From Plumapathes pennacea (Eukaryota > Cnidaria > Anthozoa > Antipatharia > Myriopathidae): a DNA stretch of 64,000 bases. The DNA lies in NCBI GenBank assembly GCA_964036295.1, contig OZ038466.1:1302001-1366000 (forward strand), written 5' to 3'. Of this stretch, positions 37,291 to 64,000 are shown one piece after another. The notes beneath the pieces were generated by a model. That model searched no databases. It had not been told where the DNA came from and was given only the letters and a program-made list of their open reading frames with translations. How positions within the stretch are numbered: position 1 is the stretch's first letter; each line of letters opens with the position of its first letter. A program made the translations under genes and the position numbers.

Positions 37291-40200
37291 ATGAAGCTCG
37301 GATATCTCATCTTGACTGTGTGTGCTGTTCTTCTTCGACAACAGGGCGTGTCGTCTGGTAGGTCTAATTTCTTCGTTTTTACAGAAGATTCATTCCAATT
37401 TTTCTCAAGTTTTCTTGTGATTTGATTAGGCTTCACCGTTTACTCGAAATGCAACCAATTTATTTGATCGAACGATTTCGAAAAAATAGTAGTTTAAATT
37501 TGGAGTTATTCTCCTGTTGCAGTACTTCGATCGATAAGGATACTTTATTGTCCATTTGAGTTATTCATCGCACCATTCTAAATATGATCGTATTTAATTT
37601 TTTGGCTGGTTTGCTATCTAAAACACAAACGAGTTATAGCTTGAAAATGTAACTCGTAACAAAAGCTAAAACTAAAACTGAACATGTCAAATCAGGCTAA
37701 TACTTTCCAGGACACATTTATAGCGTTTGTGGTTCAGAGTACTTCGAGCGGATAAGTTTGATTTTACTGAAATTGCTAAGAATCATTTTATATGTACTAC
37801 AGATTGATGGGTTGCAGGACTTTATCATCAACGAGACAGGCAGTAGGATCTGTTTATTTACTACTACGAAGTAGATATTTGATAAACACTTTTTATATGA
37901 TTACTCTAATGTATTGAAGGCTTTTTTGTAGTTGACTTTCTTCCAAAAATGATCTTTTATATGTATCATATCAGATGAGAAGGCAATGCAAAAAACTTCG
38001 AGTGCCAAAAATTCATTTTCATAATAAAGTGCTTTGATATTTGATTAGCAAAAAAAAAACTGTAATAAAGGTGCCATCGACCTGTTGAGCTTGACACCTT
38101 CTTTACTGACAGAGTAAAATTTAATAAACCGACCTGCTGGAAGGAATTTTGCAGTAGATTAATTTTATTGCCCTTATTTTATTACTTCACTTTTATTTTT
38201 GTATCACGTAGTTTCACGATGAATGGGACGCCATGCTGTGGAGTCCACTTGGTTTATTTAGCATCATTTTGTACTGAATCCTTTATTTGCAAATGCCTTG
38301 GTCATTCAAAATCTTGTTTTACCTTAATTTACCATCGCTTACCAGTGTTTTCCATAACACATGCAGTTATTCAAAAATACTGTGTGGTTTAGCTTTCGAA
38401 AAGGTTTCCATAACATTAAATCGTTTAATGCTATTTGTGGTGATACTAATGAACCCATGTAAAATGTGACAGTTCAGCCTTGCCATGACGTTCTGGACGT
38501 AGTAATTGTACTGGATGCCTCAGGAAGTGTTGAGAAGACAAATTGGGTGAAGAGCGTAGAGTTTGCTGGCAAGGCAGGCGATCAATTCGTATCCTTGAAC
38601 CCGAACAGCAGAGTCGGAGTTATTGATTTCAGTACTGTGGCAAACGAAGCAATTCCCCCAACGAGCGACAAGGCAGAATTCCAGACAGAAATTAAAAAGT
38701 TAGAGAACAAGTACCAAAATGGCATCACGCGGACAGAACAGGCTCTCGAAAAAGCCATGGAGATCTTCAAGAGGATCCAAAACGATTTCACTAAGAAGCT
38801 TCTCGTAGTGGTAACGGACGGACAAACAACACCACTTAACGGCGTCCAAGGAGTAGAATTGCTGAAAATGCCCGTCAACAACCTTAGAGCCTCCGACGTC
38901 ATCATCGTAGCTGTGGGAGTTACCAAACTAGTGAATGACGTAGAGCTTAATTTCATGGCCAGTGAACCAGATGAAAAGCATGTCTTTCATATCGACAATT
39001 ACGACCAGCTATTAGGCGAAGTGGGAGCAATCAGTCAGGTGGCTTGTTCCACGAATGGTATGTTGTCTGCAGTAACACCCAGCTTCTCTTCCGCTTCTTC
39101 GATCTTGAGTCATCTCCACGAGTCTCTGATTCTCGCTCTAAAAACTAACCGGGATCACTATTACCCGCTAAGCGCTCCAATTTTGTGTTTTCTCTTGCAA
39201 GCAGAGTCACTGCCGAAAGTCCATATGCGGTCTTTATATAATTATCAAGTTCATGATAGTTTAAAATTCTCCCAACAAATTGAGATACATTACTTTTATG
39301 TAAAAATAGAGTATGTATAAAAAGGACGGTACGAGAAGGGAAATTCTAAGGAATTAATGCTAGAGTGATGATCAAATGAAATTTCGCATAAAACGTCGAG
39401 TTACACATTATTTGAAGACACACAGCGCCATGCATATAATTATTTAGTGTTGCCGGAGAGTCATCTAATGCATATGGCCGCGTTTATTTCTCCAGGTTTC
39501 ACTTCAATTCCGGTGCAACCTACCCCACCACCTGGTAAGTACTATTCCTTACTTGTATAATTATTATAGAGAAAAATCACATTCACAGCTTGATAGTATG
39601 ACAATCAAGGAAAGAATTTTGACGTGAAATAACTATTTTCCCCCAGGTTCCCCTTCAATTCCGGTGCAACCGTCTGCATCAGTTGGTAAGTACCCAAAGG
39701 AAGCAAGTTTGAGGAACTAAATACAAGTGTCAGCTATAAATATATGTGAAATTAGCATATACTTTATTTGACTTCATTGCAACCTAGTTATATATTAACA
39801 TGCAATCAACACGTGACCATTGTTTGTCGTTGATCAAATTTTGCATTCCTACTTCTAGATCAGTTATATTTGTTATTTGTTACTTCATTACATGCAGCTC
39901 CAGGCCCGAACAAGTCCACTAAAAAACGAAATGGAGGTCAGTATTTCTTTCACGACATCCACTTTAGCATACGGTCTCTTCCTCATCTTCTCATTCGCTT
40001 CTCCCATAAACGTCTCTCATACATATTATATTGATGTACACTGCGCATACATTCTTTGACATTTCATGATATGACCGGTTTCTTGGAATACACGTAATTT
40101 GTATTTTTATTTTTTAGTTCTCTCATTTATTTATAGGGCAATTAAAACATCTTAATGTTGCTCCCATGTTTCCTTTCGTCACTTACAGCTGGAAAGAAAT

Positions 40201-42102
40201 GCAACATAAATTACCAAAAAATTGGATGCTTCAAGGACAAGATGAAAACGCCCCGCCCAATGCCAGAATTGATCTTGACAGATCGTGACCCTAAGCACCG
40301 ATCAAGTAGTGGTATCAGCGTAGGCTGGGGGGACTGGGATAATTATTTGGCAGATTTGACGTGCAGATGCGCTGAGAAAGCTGTCGAGGAGAAGTACACT
40401 CATTTTGGTCTTCAACACTATGGTAATGCTATCAATCAAATAATATAAATGATTAAGTCTATTCAATATATCTGGTCCAAGTGACACGAAGTATAAAATC
40501 TTAAGAGAGGTGTAAATTGCTAATCCACAGGCGTGATCAGAAAGTCAGTCATTATATGAACTGACTTTTTCCTTTTATAGATGAAATGTATACACATTTT
40601 AGTAGAGCATCCGCCATTATTCTGAAAACGTCTTTTTTGGAAGGCGGTTACTGAATTCCTTGGACAACTAGCATTTCCAGTTTTATTGTTTATTTTTGTT
40701 TTTTTGTTTCATATCAGGGGAGTGTTGGTCTGGACCAAAGGTGGCCGATACTTACTTCAATGACGGGAAGGATCCAGGATCATGCATAGCGTACAACTAT
40801 GAGCACTGTCCGGAAAATCCTACTGCCAGTTCACAAGAATGCATGGGCAAAGACAAGGCCAATTACGTGTACGCCATATTACCTGAACGTACGTAAAGTT
40901 CGTACTTTGTTGTGATGTGGGGCAGCTTCCATAGCCAAGTAACTTGAGCAGTTATGCAAAGAAAAACAAATCCGGGCTTAAACTGGGAATCGAACCTATG
41001 ACCTCAGTTTGCGATACCGGTGTGACGCCCAATATGGGAATATAACATAATATAACATAATATAATATAATATATGAAATGTGAACAAGCAGGGACAGTG
41101 AAAATGACCTTCGCAAATTACGCCAAACATTAGCGACAGTTTGGATGAATGAATAACCTGGGCATAACCCTAATACCAACTAGGCAAGTGATTACATTGC
41201 CATTTTCCCACAATCAACCACGTAAAGCTCTGCAAGTTTGTATCACTATAGGATACCAGGTATATATAAGAGGAAACGGTTAATCGTTGACAAATACGAG
41301 ACTTTTGAAATAAGTGACAGGGACAGAATACACTTGAACGGTATAGAATATTATATTTTTTCTACTCTTATTCATCTCTCCGTCTGTGTTTCTTTCCATT
41401 TCTCGCTCTTTCTACCTTTCTGTCTCCGCCTTTGCATGTTCTATTTTTTCAGCTATTTCTTTACAAATGTGTCCAGTACGCTTCACAAAGGTTGGCTGTT
41501 TTAAAGATAAGGGCGGAGCTTCAAGACCTTTACCTGTATTACTAATTACCGACCGTGATACAACCAGCAAATCTTATAGTGGCCTACAAGTGGACTGGGG
41601 CAACTGGGATAATTACCTCGAAGACGTGACTTGCCGTTGTGCACAGGCGGCGAAACGCGGGAGTTATACGCACTTTGGGATCCAATATTTTGGTGAGTCC
41701 TCTGTACATGTTGTATATCATTATAGGGCTCCTCTCAACCACAGTCCTTTGCGCGCCGACAACCTTGATCAGCCGTTTTTACTGGGCCCTCGAAAGATGA
41801 GTGGTTATTGATCAATATTTTTATCATTAACTATAATACTGAATATTGCTATGATATTACTCTAATCTTATTCACTGATAATATCACAAAACTGCCTGAG
41901 TGTAAGTTAGTAAGTTATTCTTTTTTTCTTTCTTTTACGTATAGGAGAATGCTGGTCAGGAATCAATGGCGCTCAAACGTTCAACAAAGACGGCCAGTCC
42001 AAGAAGTGCATCACTACTGACTTTCAGAAATGCTTGCCGTCTTCAAAGCGGTCCTGTGTTGGAGATTCATATACAAACTATGTTTACACGGTATCGAACT
42101 AA
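37291..42102 (+). CDS. Secreted von Willebrand factor A protein with two WSC-like Cys-rich repeats
   Basis: Exons: 37291-37357, 38473-39057, 39496-39534, 39647-39685, 39898-39936, 40189-40422, 40718-40888, 41453-41692, 41945-42102. All joins are phase 1. The product is 523 residues. A signal peptide, MKLGYLILTVCAVLL..., occupies residues 1-23. A VWA domain (about 27-215) has an intact MIDAS: DASGS, Thr in GITRTEQ and TDG. A Pro/Ser hinge comes from three 39-base exons (FTSIPVQPTPPP, SPSIPVQPSASV, APGPNKSTKKRNG). Two copies of a Cys-rich unit of about 130 residues follow, with GCFKD, WDNYL-D-TCRCA, YTHFG-Q and GECWSG. This pattern resembles WSC modules but is longer. It is likely extracellular, binding matrix or carbohydrate with metal-dependent VWA adhesion; the function is inference. 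AATAAA lies at 42129-42134, only 27 bases after the stop. Confidence 0.82.
40955..41170 (-). mobile_element. tRNA-derived SINE-like element
   Basis: Read on the minus strand it carries GGTTCGATTCC (complement of about 40986-40996), a perfect polymerase III B box, preceded by ACTGAGGTCAT and about 35 bases upstream GGCGTCACACCGG. The body continues into an ATAACATAATAT-rich stretch. It lies in the intron between the two Cys-rich repeats. It differs from the element at 14010-14220. Confidence 0.45.
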
Positions 42103-43683
42103 TCAACCCGATAATGCATGTTGCTTCAAATAAAATTTAAAGGCCATGATCGAGAGACTATAATTTTAGTTGCACTAGTATCTATTTTCATTTGCCAGGA
42201 CACTGAAGTCTTGTTTCATAATATACCCCCTAGCTTTGATCGATTAATCCCCCAAAGAAAAAATGGTGTGTGCTGCTTGTTTGTAGTTCTAGTTCGTTTT
42301 TACTTCATAAAATTTCATGAGGTTTTTTCACGCTATAGTCGTTTTATTCCACGCTGCTGTTAACTTTAAAAGTGACTGCAATCAGTTACTATAAAAGGTG
42401 AGTCATTGACCATACCATAGCATGAACATCTCAACGAACCATTTGTTTCCCAACATCCCAACACTTCAAGTTTCTACAACTATGCGTTGTTTTCTTGCAA
42501 TATCTCGGCAACGACTGATGGAAAATAAGTCAAATGTATCAGCAAAAGGTCTCTATGGTGCGAGTCCCTGGAAGGTTTCCTGAAATTTTCAAGACTTTTC
42601 ACTTTTTTGGTCAAAATCGGCCATTTTTTTAGATAAAAGCATGGGCTATTTAGCCTTTGCATTTTTTAAAAAAAAAGCTCACTTTTGGCCAAATTTCAGA
42701 ATCGCATGAAAAGTTCAAGAAACTTTCCGTAGACGTGTAACGACGGTTTCCACATGCGGGATATTTAACTGGGCGGGGAGAGGGGCGATAAATATGAACA
42801 AATCATCAACTATCACATCACATCACTTCATAGGAGGCTCAAATTTTGCTTGGTTTTCTTGCTGTATTTCATTAAAAGAGAAGTAAGACAAAACCGAAGT
42901 GTTTTTTTTTTTTGAGTCCAACTATGGCCGACTTCCGGTAATCGATAAGCGGATATGACGTCAGGTGCAAACGAAGAATATGCAGTCAAGTGGTTTGTGT
43001 GCGCCTTGCTGTATATATACTACTTCAGATTAAATCTCTACCTGGTTCGCAAACGTATGTACATTCGTGCTGGCTCAACCTGAACGGTCGCCCATCTTGT
43101 TTTCTCAGACCTCCGGCGAAGCCTGGGCCGAGAAAAGCAACATGCCGCCTTTATTAAAATCGCGAACTTGAATATTAACAAAAAACTGAAACTTGCTTGT
43201 TCTGTTTATTTTACCGTTGAGCTGTCTGTGTCCGCTCTCACAGCGTTTTTCGAAAATAATATCTGAATGACCCCGGGAAATCAACGTACCCGTGAACAAA
43301 ATCGTGACTTGCTCGTGGTCTGATGTGCCTAGTGCGGCTGCGCAATACATGACCCAGACAGTCCATCTTGATAGTCCGATCACGACAACATCGACTTGTA
43401 TTCTGTGTTTCTCACTTTGTTGTGTCCGAGAAAGAAGCCGAAAAACTTGAAGGCAAAAATCAGCGCACTGTACGGTCGTTTGATACGCTTGATCGAAGCT
43501 TCAGTTCAAGGTGAGTCACTTTGATTAAGGTGATCATCTCGCAAATATGGATCAATATCATAGTGAAACCGCGATACCATGATGAGTAGCACTTCTATCA
43601 ATCACACAATCAAGTTGTGGTGCTTTCTGCTTAGTCACAGCACTGCAGTGCAACACAGCAGCACAGAAAGGACATTCACTATT
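42103..43683. other. Spacer between the VWA gene and the ABCC4-like gene
   Basis: Only a very short 3' UTR of the VWA gene is evident. A GC-richer stretch at about 42930-43500 (CCGGTAATCG, TGACGTCA-like GATATGACGTCAGG near 42954) precedes the transporter and probably contains its promoter and 5' UTR. A minus-strand open frame at 43105-43383 has no recognisable domain and was not annotated as a gene. Confidence 0.45.
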
Positions 43684-58468
<14,785 letters not shown>

Positions 58469-59244
58469 AGTGTGAGAAGCTTTTAAATATGATCAGAGGA
58501 ACATGTGGCTTGCCCTTGATACGGTTTGGACAAAAAGACACTAGCCGTTGATAGTTAACCTCTTATTATATGTTTTACATCGTAAACATTGCGTTATAAT
58601 GTACTCATTGTGCCTCAGACTGCCGCAATGTAATCTATTGGTCAACATATTGTATGTATTGGAGTTATTTTACTGTTTGTAATAAAATAAGCTATATCAT
58701 TTGAAGCACTTTCAGGCGCGATATTTTAAGTGAAAGCAGCCGGTCACATGTACGGAATTCCAAAATTTCGGAATTAGAACATTGAAGCGCAGAATTCAGG
58801 AAGTCCTGTAATAGATTTTTATGGAGTGGCATACCTTCCCAAGATACGCGAAAACCAATTTTGTCTTTTCAAATAGAGATGGAAAACCTCTGAGCTTGGA
58901 AGTGAAAAAGTTAATTGTTCGTAGCAAATAAATATTGGGCAACAAAATTACCGGCACAAAGGGAGTGTGCAAATTTTCTTGAAAAGAATCGCCGGTGATA
59001 ATTTGACCATATTCCCTTGAGAGATACATTCTTAATAGAAACCTGAGTTATTAACATCTGCGTGCGTTTGCGACTAAACTGCCGTCTGTCTGCAGCGTTT
59101 CGCTACACGAAGTTTGAAAGATATTCCAGGTTTGTATTATTTAACGCATTTCTCTAATCTCTATGCAGTCACCACGGAGCGTTTCCCAAGGATAACTGGG
59201 ACATATATCTTTTCTTCCTCAACGACAGGAAAGCAGAAGTATTG
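58469..59244. other. Spacer between the two ABCC4-like genes
   Basis: 3' UTR with AATAAA at 58681-58686, then about 560 bases without coding signal up to the start of the next transporter gene. The second copy's promoter must lie in this short interval or further upstream. Confidence 0.55.
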
Positions 59245-62200
59245 ATGGAGTTGCACAATCCTCTACAACCTAACCCTATGGGATGGGCTACTTGGTTTTC
59301 TAAGTACTGCTCGTATTGGTAAGTACCCGATCCTTCATTGGTTGCTAATTTGTCTGCTTTGGCTTGCCTTGCGGCTTTATCAGAACCAATTTGAAACAAA
59401 ATAAATCTGAGCTTTCGGATCAACAACTCCTAGAAAACTCGACTTTCGAGACGCACATGATCCCTGTTAGTTATACGTAATCCCATTCCTGGTATCTTTA
59501 ACATGTGCTTTATGGATTGAATTTGTCATGGTTTTGTGTGTTCAGACTATTTATTGAGACGTTCTGCCTGAATATGGAGAATGTTATGCATTTGGCAGAC
59601 ATGCCCGTTCCTTTATTGTCAATCATGTTTATTCATTCATTTGCAGAGACACTGGGTGATATAATTAGCTCGTTATTTAGGATATAATAAGTCTGCTTCT
59701 AGGGCAAATATATCATACCCTAATCTGGTGGGAGCAACCCGGTATTAGACTGAACATCTTTATAATATAGCAGTGCATTAAAGTTAAACACAAGACATCC
59801 TTTCATGAGGTCTGGAAATGTGTATAAAAAGCGGGTTTAGATCTAATCCCAAGAGGAAACTTTTGATTCGGAATATTTAAGGAGAGGATAAATGTAAGGC
59901 ATTCTTTTGAACTTGCAGACGGCTCGAATTTAAAGCTGATTGATTGATCATAGTTGACACGGAACCAAAAACGGTGACACCTGGACTAATGCTGAACCGA
60001 AAACGACATTAATTGGAATTCCGCTGAATGTATCAGTTACAGCACAAAATATTGACAACAACGACTGACACTAGAAAGCTGGAAGACAAACTTGGAACAA
60101 CAACCTGTAAACAGATGCTAAGAACTGCCTGCACCTAACAAACGGCTGAGCCAGCAATAACTCTTCAATATAAAGTGGCAATACTTAACAACTGACGAAC
60201 CACTAAAGCTCTTTGAGTTTTCACAATCAATCACATCACTACCAAACCGACCATTGTATTCATTATGACTATCAAGCCAACAAAATAGAAATGAAAATGG
60301 CCAATGAAAGCAAAATAGGAACAACATACGTTAATTCTGGTTTGTTTTTCTCGGTTTTGGGTGGTCGAATCAGCTGAGACTCACTAACTATGCAGTGCTC
60401 TGTTTTTCAGGTGGCTCAATGACTTATTCAAGAAAGGTAACAAGCAGATTCTGCAAACATCTGACATTTATGACATTCTACCGGAGGAGGATACGAAGAA
60501 TGTCACAGAAAAACTTCATCGGTATGTATTCCCCTGCCACTATAGTTTTGACTACATCCCTTTCACGTTATTGGAATTGAGACTAAGCGTTTTTCTTTTG
60601 AGAAGATTTGTATCAGCTCCAATTGGTCAGTGTATAAGCCACGTTCATACTCTTGCACAGTCGCTAATAGAAGGATCTTTGTTTGCATGTTTCTCTCAGT
60701 CGAAAACTTTCCACCCAACCACTTACTAATTTTTGCAGTTTTAGTAATGTCGTCTAATAAAGTCTGACATTCTTTTCGATTTATGGAGTCTGTTGCTTGG
60801 AATTTGTTAATTTCAAATGGTTGGGTTTTCCAAGGATTTGGCAGAATGAAACGCAAATGGCTGCTGAAACAGGAGCAGGGAAAGCAAGGATGTTGAAAGC
60901 TATCCTCAAATTTCTTGGATTCCGAAATCTGGCAATTGGATTCCTCTTTTTCGCACAGGTAGGGTCCCTAACATTGGCCACAAAAGCGAGTGCGGTATTT
61001 ACTTCAGCTATCGAAAACAAGAAAACGATAGGTCGAGCATTTTCAATTTTAGTTTCATTTGACTGGTGGACTTACGACGAAGACTTTAATCCGGCCGCAC
61101 CGAATCTCAAAAGGATTCTTATGAAACACTGGCATTTGATACCTAATCAGCCGAACCTTGTTAGAATCTCTTCAGATTCTCCCATCGTCTCTCACAGAAA
61201 GGAAAACTCACTTAAAGACTATTTAGTCCGAGCGAAGATTCCCTCAAGAGACTAATTAAACCAGCCCCCGGTAAACGATGTAGAAGGTGCGGCAGTGGCA
61301 ACTTACACAACTATAAATAGGAACTGGGGGATTATCAATTCACAAAAATTGAGACATGTTGTATGATTGGATGACTTTATCACCAAGTAACTTTTCCCTC
61401 CTCGAATATTTCTAAGATTTGAAGTGCCACCACATTTTATATTTCAATTCTAAATACCTTAAATGCTTTTATTTTGACTATTTGTATGTATCATCATAAA
61501 GATTTTCATATTTTACACCCGTACATGCAAGCATAATTTTCACAACTCGAAGGTAAAATATGCTTCTTTTCTATAATATTTATATTTTAAAACAGGAAAG
61601 TATTAGAACAGTTCGGCCTTTGTTTATTGGGAAACTCCTGACATACTTCAGTTCAGTTCCTGGCGTTAGTCGTCTTGAAGCATACCTGTATGCTGTGGCG
61701 TTGATTATTTCTTCATTTGGTTCATTCTTCTTGCATCGTTCAAGTCTTCTTATGTGCCAAAGACTTGTCGTTCAGCTCAGGATAGCCGTTGGTGGTCTCG
61801 TATATCACAAGGTTTGTTGATGACTCAAAGCTGTCTTGAAACACGCTTGTAGTTATGTATAACATTTGTATGTAGTAGATATATCGACGAAAAATGTGGA
61901 ATCCTTCAATTTCTTAAAATTGGTGCATGTATAAGATTTTCAGGGTTGCCATGGTTACTGAGAGACAAGAGGAAAGTGTCACTGTAGAAAGAAAGAGGAG
62001 TAATATCTGTTCAAATAGGATCCAACTTTGTAATGCAATATGAATGCTATTGTTCTCGAGTTTAATTTATTCCTTTGAGGATAAACTATGTTTGGCTCGA
62101 AGGAGCCAGTTGTGCCTTTTAGTCCTCAAAGAGCAAACTTGTTACGATTGTGATTTGTATGCCTTATGTTTCAGGTTATGCGTCTCAGCCACGGATCTTT

Positions 62201-64000
62201 GGGGAAAATCACAACAGGCCACGTGATAAATATTCTAACCACTGACGTTAAAAAAATAGAATTTGTACGTTGATTAAATACTGAATTATTTCTGATAGGT
62301 TAAATAGAATATGTGCGTTACCTAAAATATTTAATTATTCCTTTAGTGTTTGACAAACGACCAGTCTTCATAAAAAGAATAATACTTTACTTGTAGTTAC
62401 ACTTATCGGCTTGGTTCTGGTTTTGATTTTGCCCAAATCCCGCGTAACATTTATCGTTACCATAACATACTTAGGCCGCGGTCGCACTAGGAAGTTTAGT
62501 CGATAATAACTCAAGAGCAATGCGACGGTTTCTTCAGTGTTTAGTAGCAACTTGCTGACACATATTTCTGGTGACATATTTCTGGCAAATGTCAATATTA
62601 ATGTCGTTATATATAATATTAAAGTTACGAGTGCGACCGGAGCCTTATGTACTTGATACCAGTACCGTAACACACTGCTATCGTTATTGATACTTCCATT
62701 TTACCAGGGAACCAACCTCTTGAATTACCTATGGATTACTCCCGTTTTGGTAATAATGGCCGTCTATTTATCGTGGCAAGAGTTGGGTCCGTCGTGTATT
62801 TCTGGCATTCTCCTTCTATCGCTGACGGCGCCACTACAGACACTTCTTGGGAAACGCTTTGCAAAACTGAGGTAGGAATTATACAGGGATATGTATTTGT
62901 TAATGTTCGTCATGTTATTCGTCTTTGTTTGTTTGTTGTTGTTGTTGTTGTTTTCGTACGGACTTTTTAATGACGTTGATCTGCGAATTTGTCAATGTAG
63001 AAATCTCCAAACGAGGCAACAGGGCCGTTTATACGAATGAAGATAAGCCGCAGTTTACATAGGCCACGGCTTATATAAGACGTGAACACCTCATATAGAT
63101 GGCACGAAATCTACGTTCACGGCCTTCCACAAGCCGCAGCTTATCCTGGCCTAGGGGTTTTGAGCTGTTCTTATCTAAGCCGCGGCTCACCTTGGACGTT
63201 TATCAGCGAAACTCTTATACGAGAAGTTCGCGTCTTGTGTAAAGCCGCGGCCTATGCAATCCGCGACTTATTTTCTCTCGTGTAAACCGCCCTAATGAGT
63301 CACAATGCAATCACATGCAGGAGATTTTGTACAACTGCGAAATTTGTGCAAAATAAAACAAACAACAACAACAACAAAAAAAAACAGCAGCTGTCCAAAT
63401 AAGATGATTAGATAACGTTCTCTTAAATGTTTGTTTGACTTTTAGGCAAAAGACTGCAGAGCTAACAGATGAAAGAGTCAGTTTAATGAATGAGATTATT
63501 TCAGGAATGAGAGTGATCAAGATGTACACTTGGGAAAAGTATTTTGCCGAACTTGTAGCTAAAGTCAAAAGGTAAAACGCGCGGCAATCTATCTTCTTTT
63601 CTATTTATTTTTGCCATGAATTATGCACTACTCCCTTACTTTGTAGAGCGAAATTCTGTCCATTACGATTGAAATGTTACTACACCAGTCCCCCCCAAAA
63701 TTGCCCAACCTATCGTTGTATGTGGCGTTTGGTTATGTAGTAACCGGGCTAAAACCTAGCGAATCTGTCGTGGGATGGGGTGAGAGAGGATTTGGGCATG
63801 GAAACAATTCACTTTATCTGATGCCTCCTCAAACAGCTGTTCTAGTGCGTCAAACTTGAGTACGGAAACTAGCCCGCCATCAAAGAATATTGAAAAGCTG
63901 GAAATGTTCAAAGAATTATGAATAATCTGTTTTGATATTGTTGTTGTTGTTTTCTCGGCAGTTCCGAATCAAAAGTAATCAAGAAAACTGCCTATGTCAG
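59245..64000 (+). CDS. ABCC4: Second MRP4-like ABC transporter, 5' part (runs off the window)
   Basis: Exons: 59245-59318, 60411-60521, 60835-60958, 61596-61811, 62175-62264, 62708-62871, 63446-63571, 63962-64000 (cut by the window edge). The eight exons correspond one to one, with identical phases, to the first eight of the gene at 43684. The start MELHNPLQPNPMG parallels MELHDPLLPNP. The part present covers the N-terminus and the first transmembrane helices of TMD1 (WWLNDLFKKGNK, FLGFRNLAIGFLF, NYLWITPVLVIM, WQELGPSC). No stop or frameshift is seen, so the copy looks functional so far. The third exon is 3 bases longer than in the first copy. Both NBDs lie outside the window. Confidence 0.9.
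61020..61330 (+). mobile_element. Reverse-transcriptase C-terminal relic of a non-LTR/Penelope-type element
   Basis: Within the intron 60959-61595 an open stretch reads NLKRILMKHWHLIPNQPNL, then SDSPIVSHRKENSLKDYLVR and AKIPSRD, stop at 61253-61255. It continues in another frame as PAPGKRCRRCGSGN. This resembles the tail shared by many animal retrotransposon polymerases (HWHLL, then PP-V-YR-KNL-D-LVRAK, then a Cys-rich knuckle). Only the fragment is present; the RT catalytic core is absent. Confidence 0.5.
62471..62647. mobile_element. MITE with TTA target-site duplication (PIF/Harbinger-like)
   Basis: The left terminal repeat GGCCGCGGTCGCACT (from 62474) matches the complement of the right end, GGCTCCGGTCGCACT (ending 62644). 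Similarity continues to AAGTTTA/AACTTTA. TTA flanks both ends (62471-62473, 62645-62647), the 3-base duplication typical of PIF/Harbinger elements. Length is 171 bases, non-coding. Confidence 0.65.
63021..63293. mobile_element. MITE-like element with about 30-base inverted ends
   Basis: AGGGCCGTTTATACGA at the left matches the complement of the right end, AGGGCGGTTTACACGA, and similarity runs on through GATAAGCCGC/AATAAGTCGC. Several internal TAAGCCGCGGC-like motifs occur in both orientations. Confidence 0.6.

Noticed and set aside
38582..38956. 124-codon minus-strand frame.
   Set aside because: Antisense shadow of the VWA exon.
39058..39320. Read-through of the VWA exon past its donor to a stop at 39318.
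   Set aside because: The donor at 39058 is good and splicing to 39496 continues the protein into the hinge and Cys-rich domains. Read-through sequence shows no domain.
43105..43383. Minus-strand 92-codon frame upstream of the ABCC4-like gene.
   Set aside because: No recognisable domain. It lies where a promoter and 5' UTR are expected, and its open frame is explained by locally higher GC.

Overview
The window is animal nuclear DNA. It has intron-rich genes with short exons, introns of roughly 0.1-3.3 kb, an AT-rich background, many small inverted-repeat elements, and strongly conserved metazoan protein families. A single-exon rhodopsin-like receptor, a secreted VWA protein with WSC-like Cys-rich domains, and many palindromic MITE-like elements fit an anthozoan cnidarian, perhaps a stony coral. 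That placement is inference from gene content, not a database match. Gene models were assembled by hand from splice sites, reading-frame phase and family resemblance.

Layout, left to right. (1) 2-2633 (+): 3' end of a MyTH4-FERM gene, a diverged tandem relative of the tail of myosin VII that stops after its first FERM domain. (2) 4339-31918 (+): a complete myosin VIIa-type gene with 53 coding exons and about 2194 residues (motor, five IQ motifs, charged helix, MyTH4-FERM-SH3-MyTH4-FERM). It contains one clear AT-AC (U12-type) intron and an unexpected in-frame exon with its own start codon that could make a motor-less tail isoform. (3) 33061-34068 (-): an intronless class A GPCR with several atypical key positions. 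(4) 37291-42102 (+): a secreted VWA protein with a hinge made of three 39-bp exons and two GCFKD/ECWSG (WSC-like) repeats. A broken exon of the same domain family lies upstream at 36143. (5) 43684-58468 (+): a complete ABCC4/MRP4-like transporter with 29 coding exons and about 1465 residues, with a repeat-expanded acidic C-terminal tail ending in a PDZ-type motif. (6) 59245 to the window end (+): the 5' part of a tandem second ABCC4-like gene.

Two tandem duplications (MyTH4-FERM and ABCC4) frame the window. The functions are mostly unrelated: actin-based transport and anchoring of membrane protrusions, extracellular adhesion or matrix, ligand sensing, and ATP-driven efflux. No operon, CRISPR array, rRNA or intact tRNA gene was seen. 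Introns and spacers hold at least ten MITE-like or palindromic elements, up to three possible tRNA-derived SINEs, a reverse-transcriptase tail relic, microsatellites, and long poly(T) tracts near splice acceptors.
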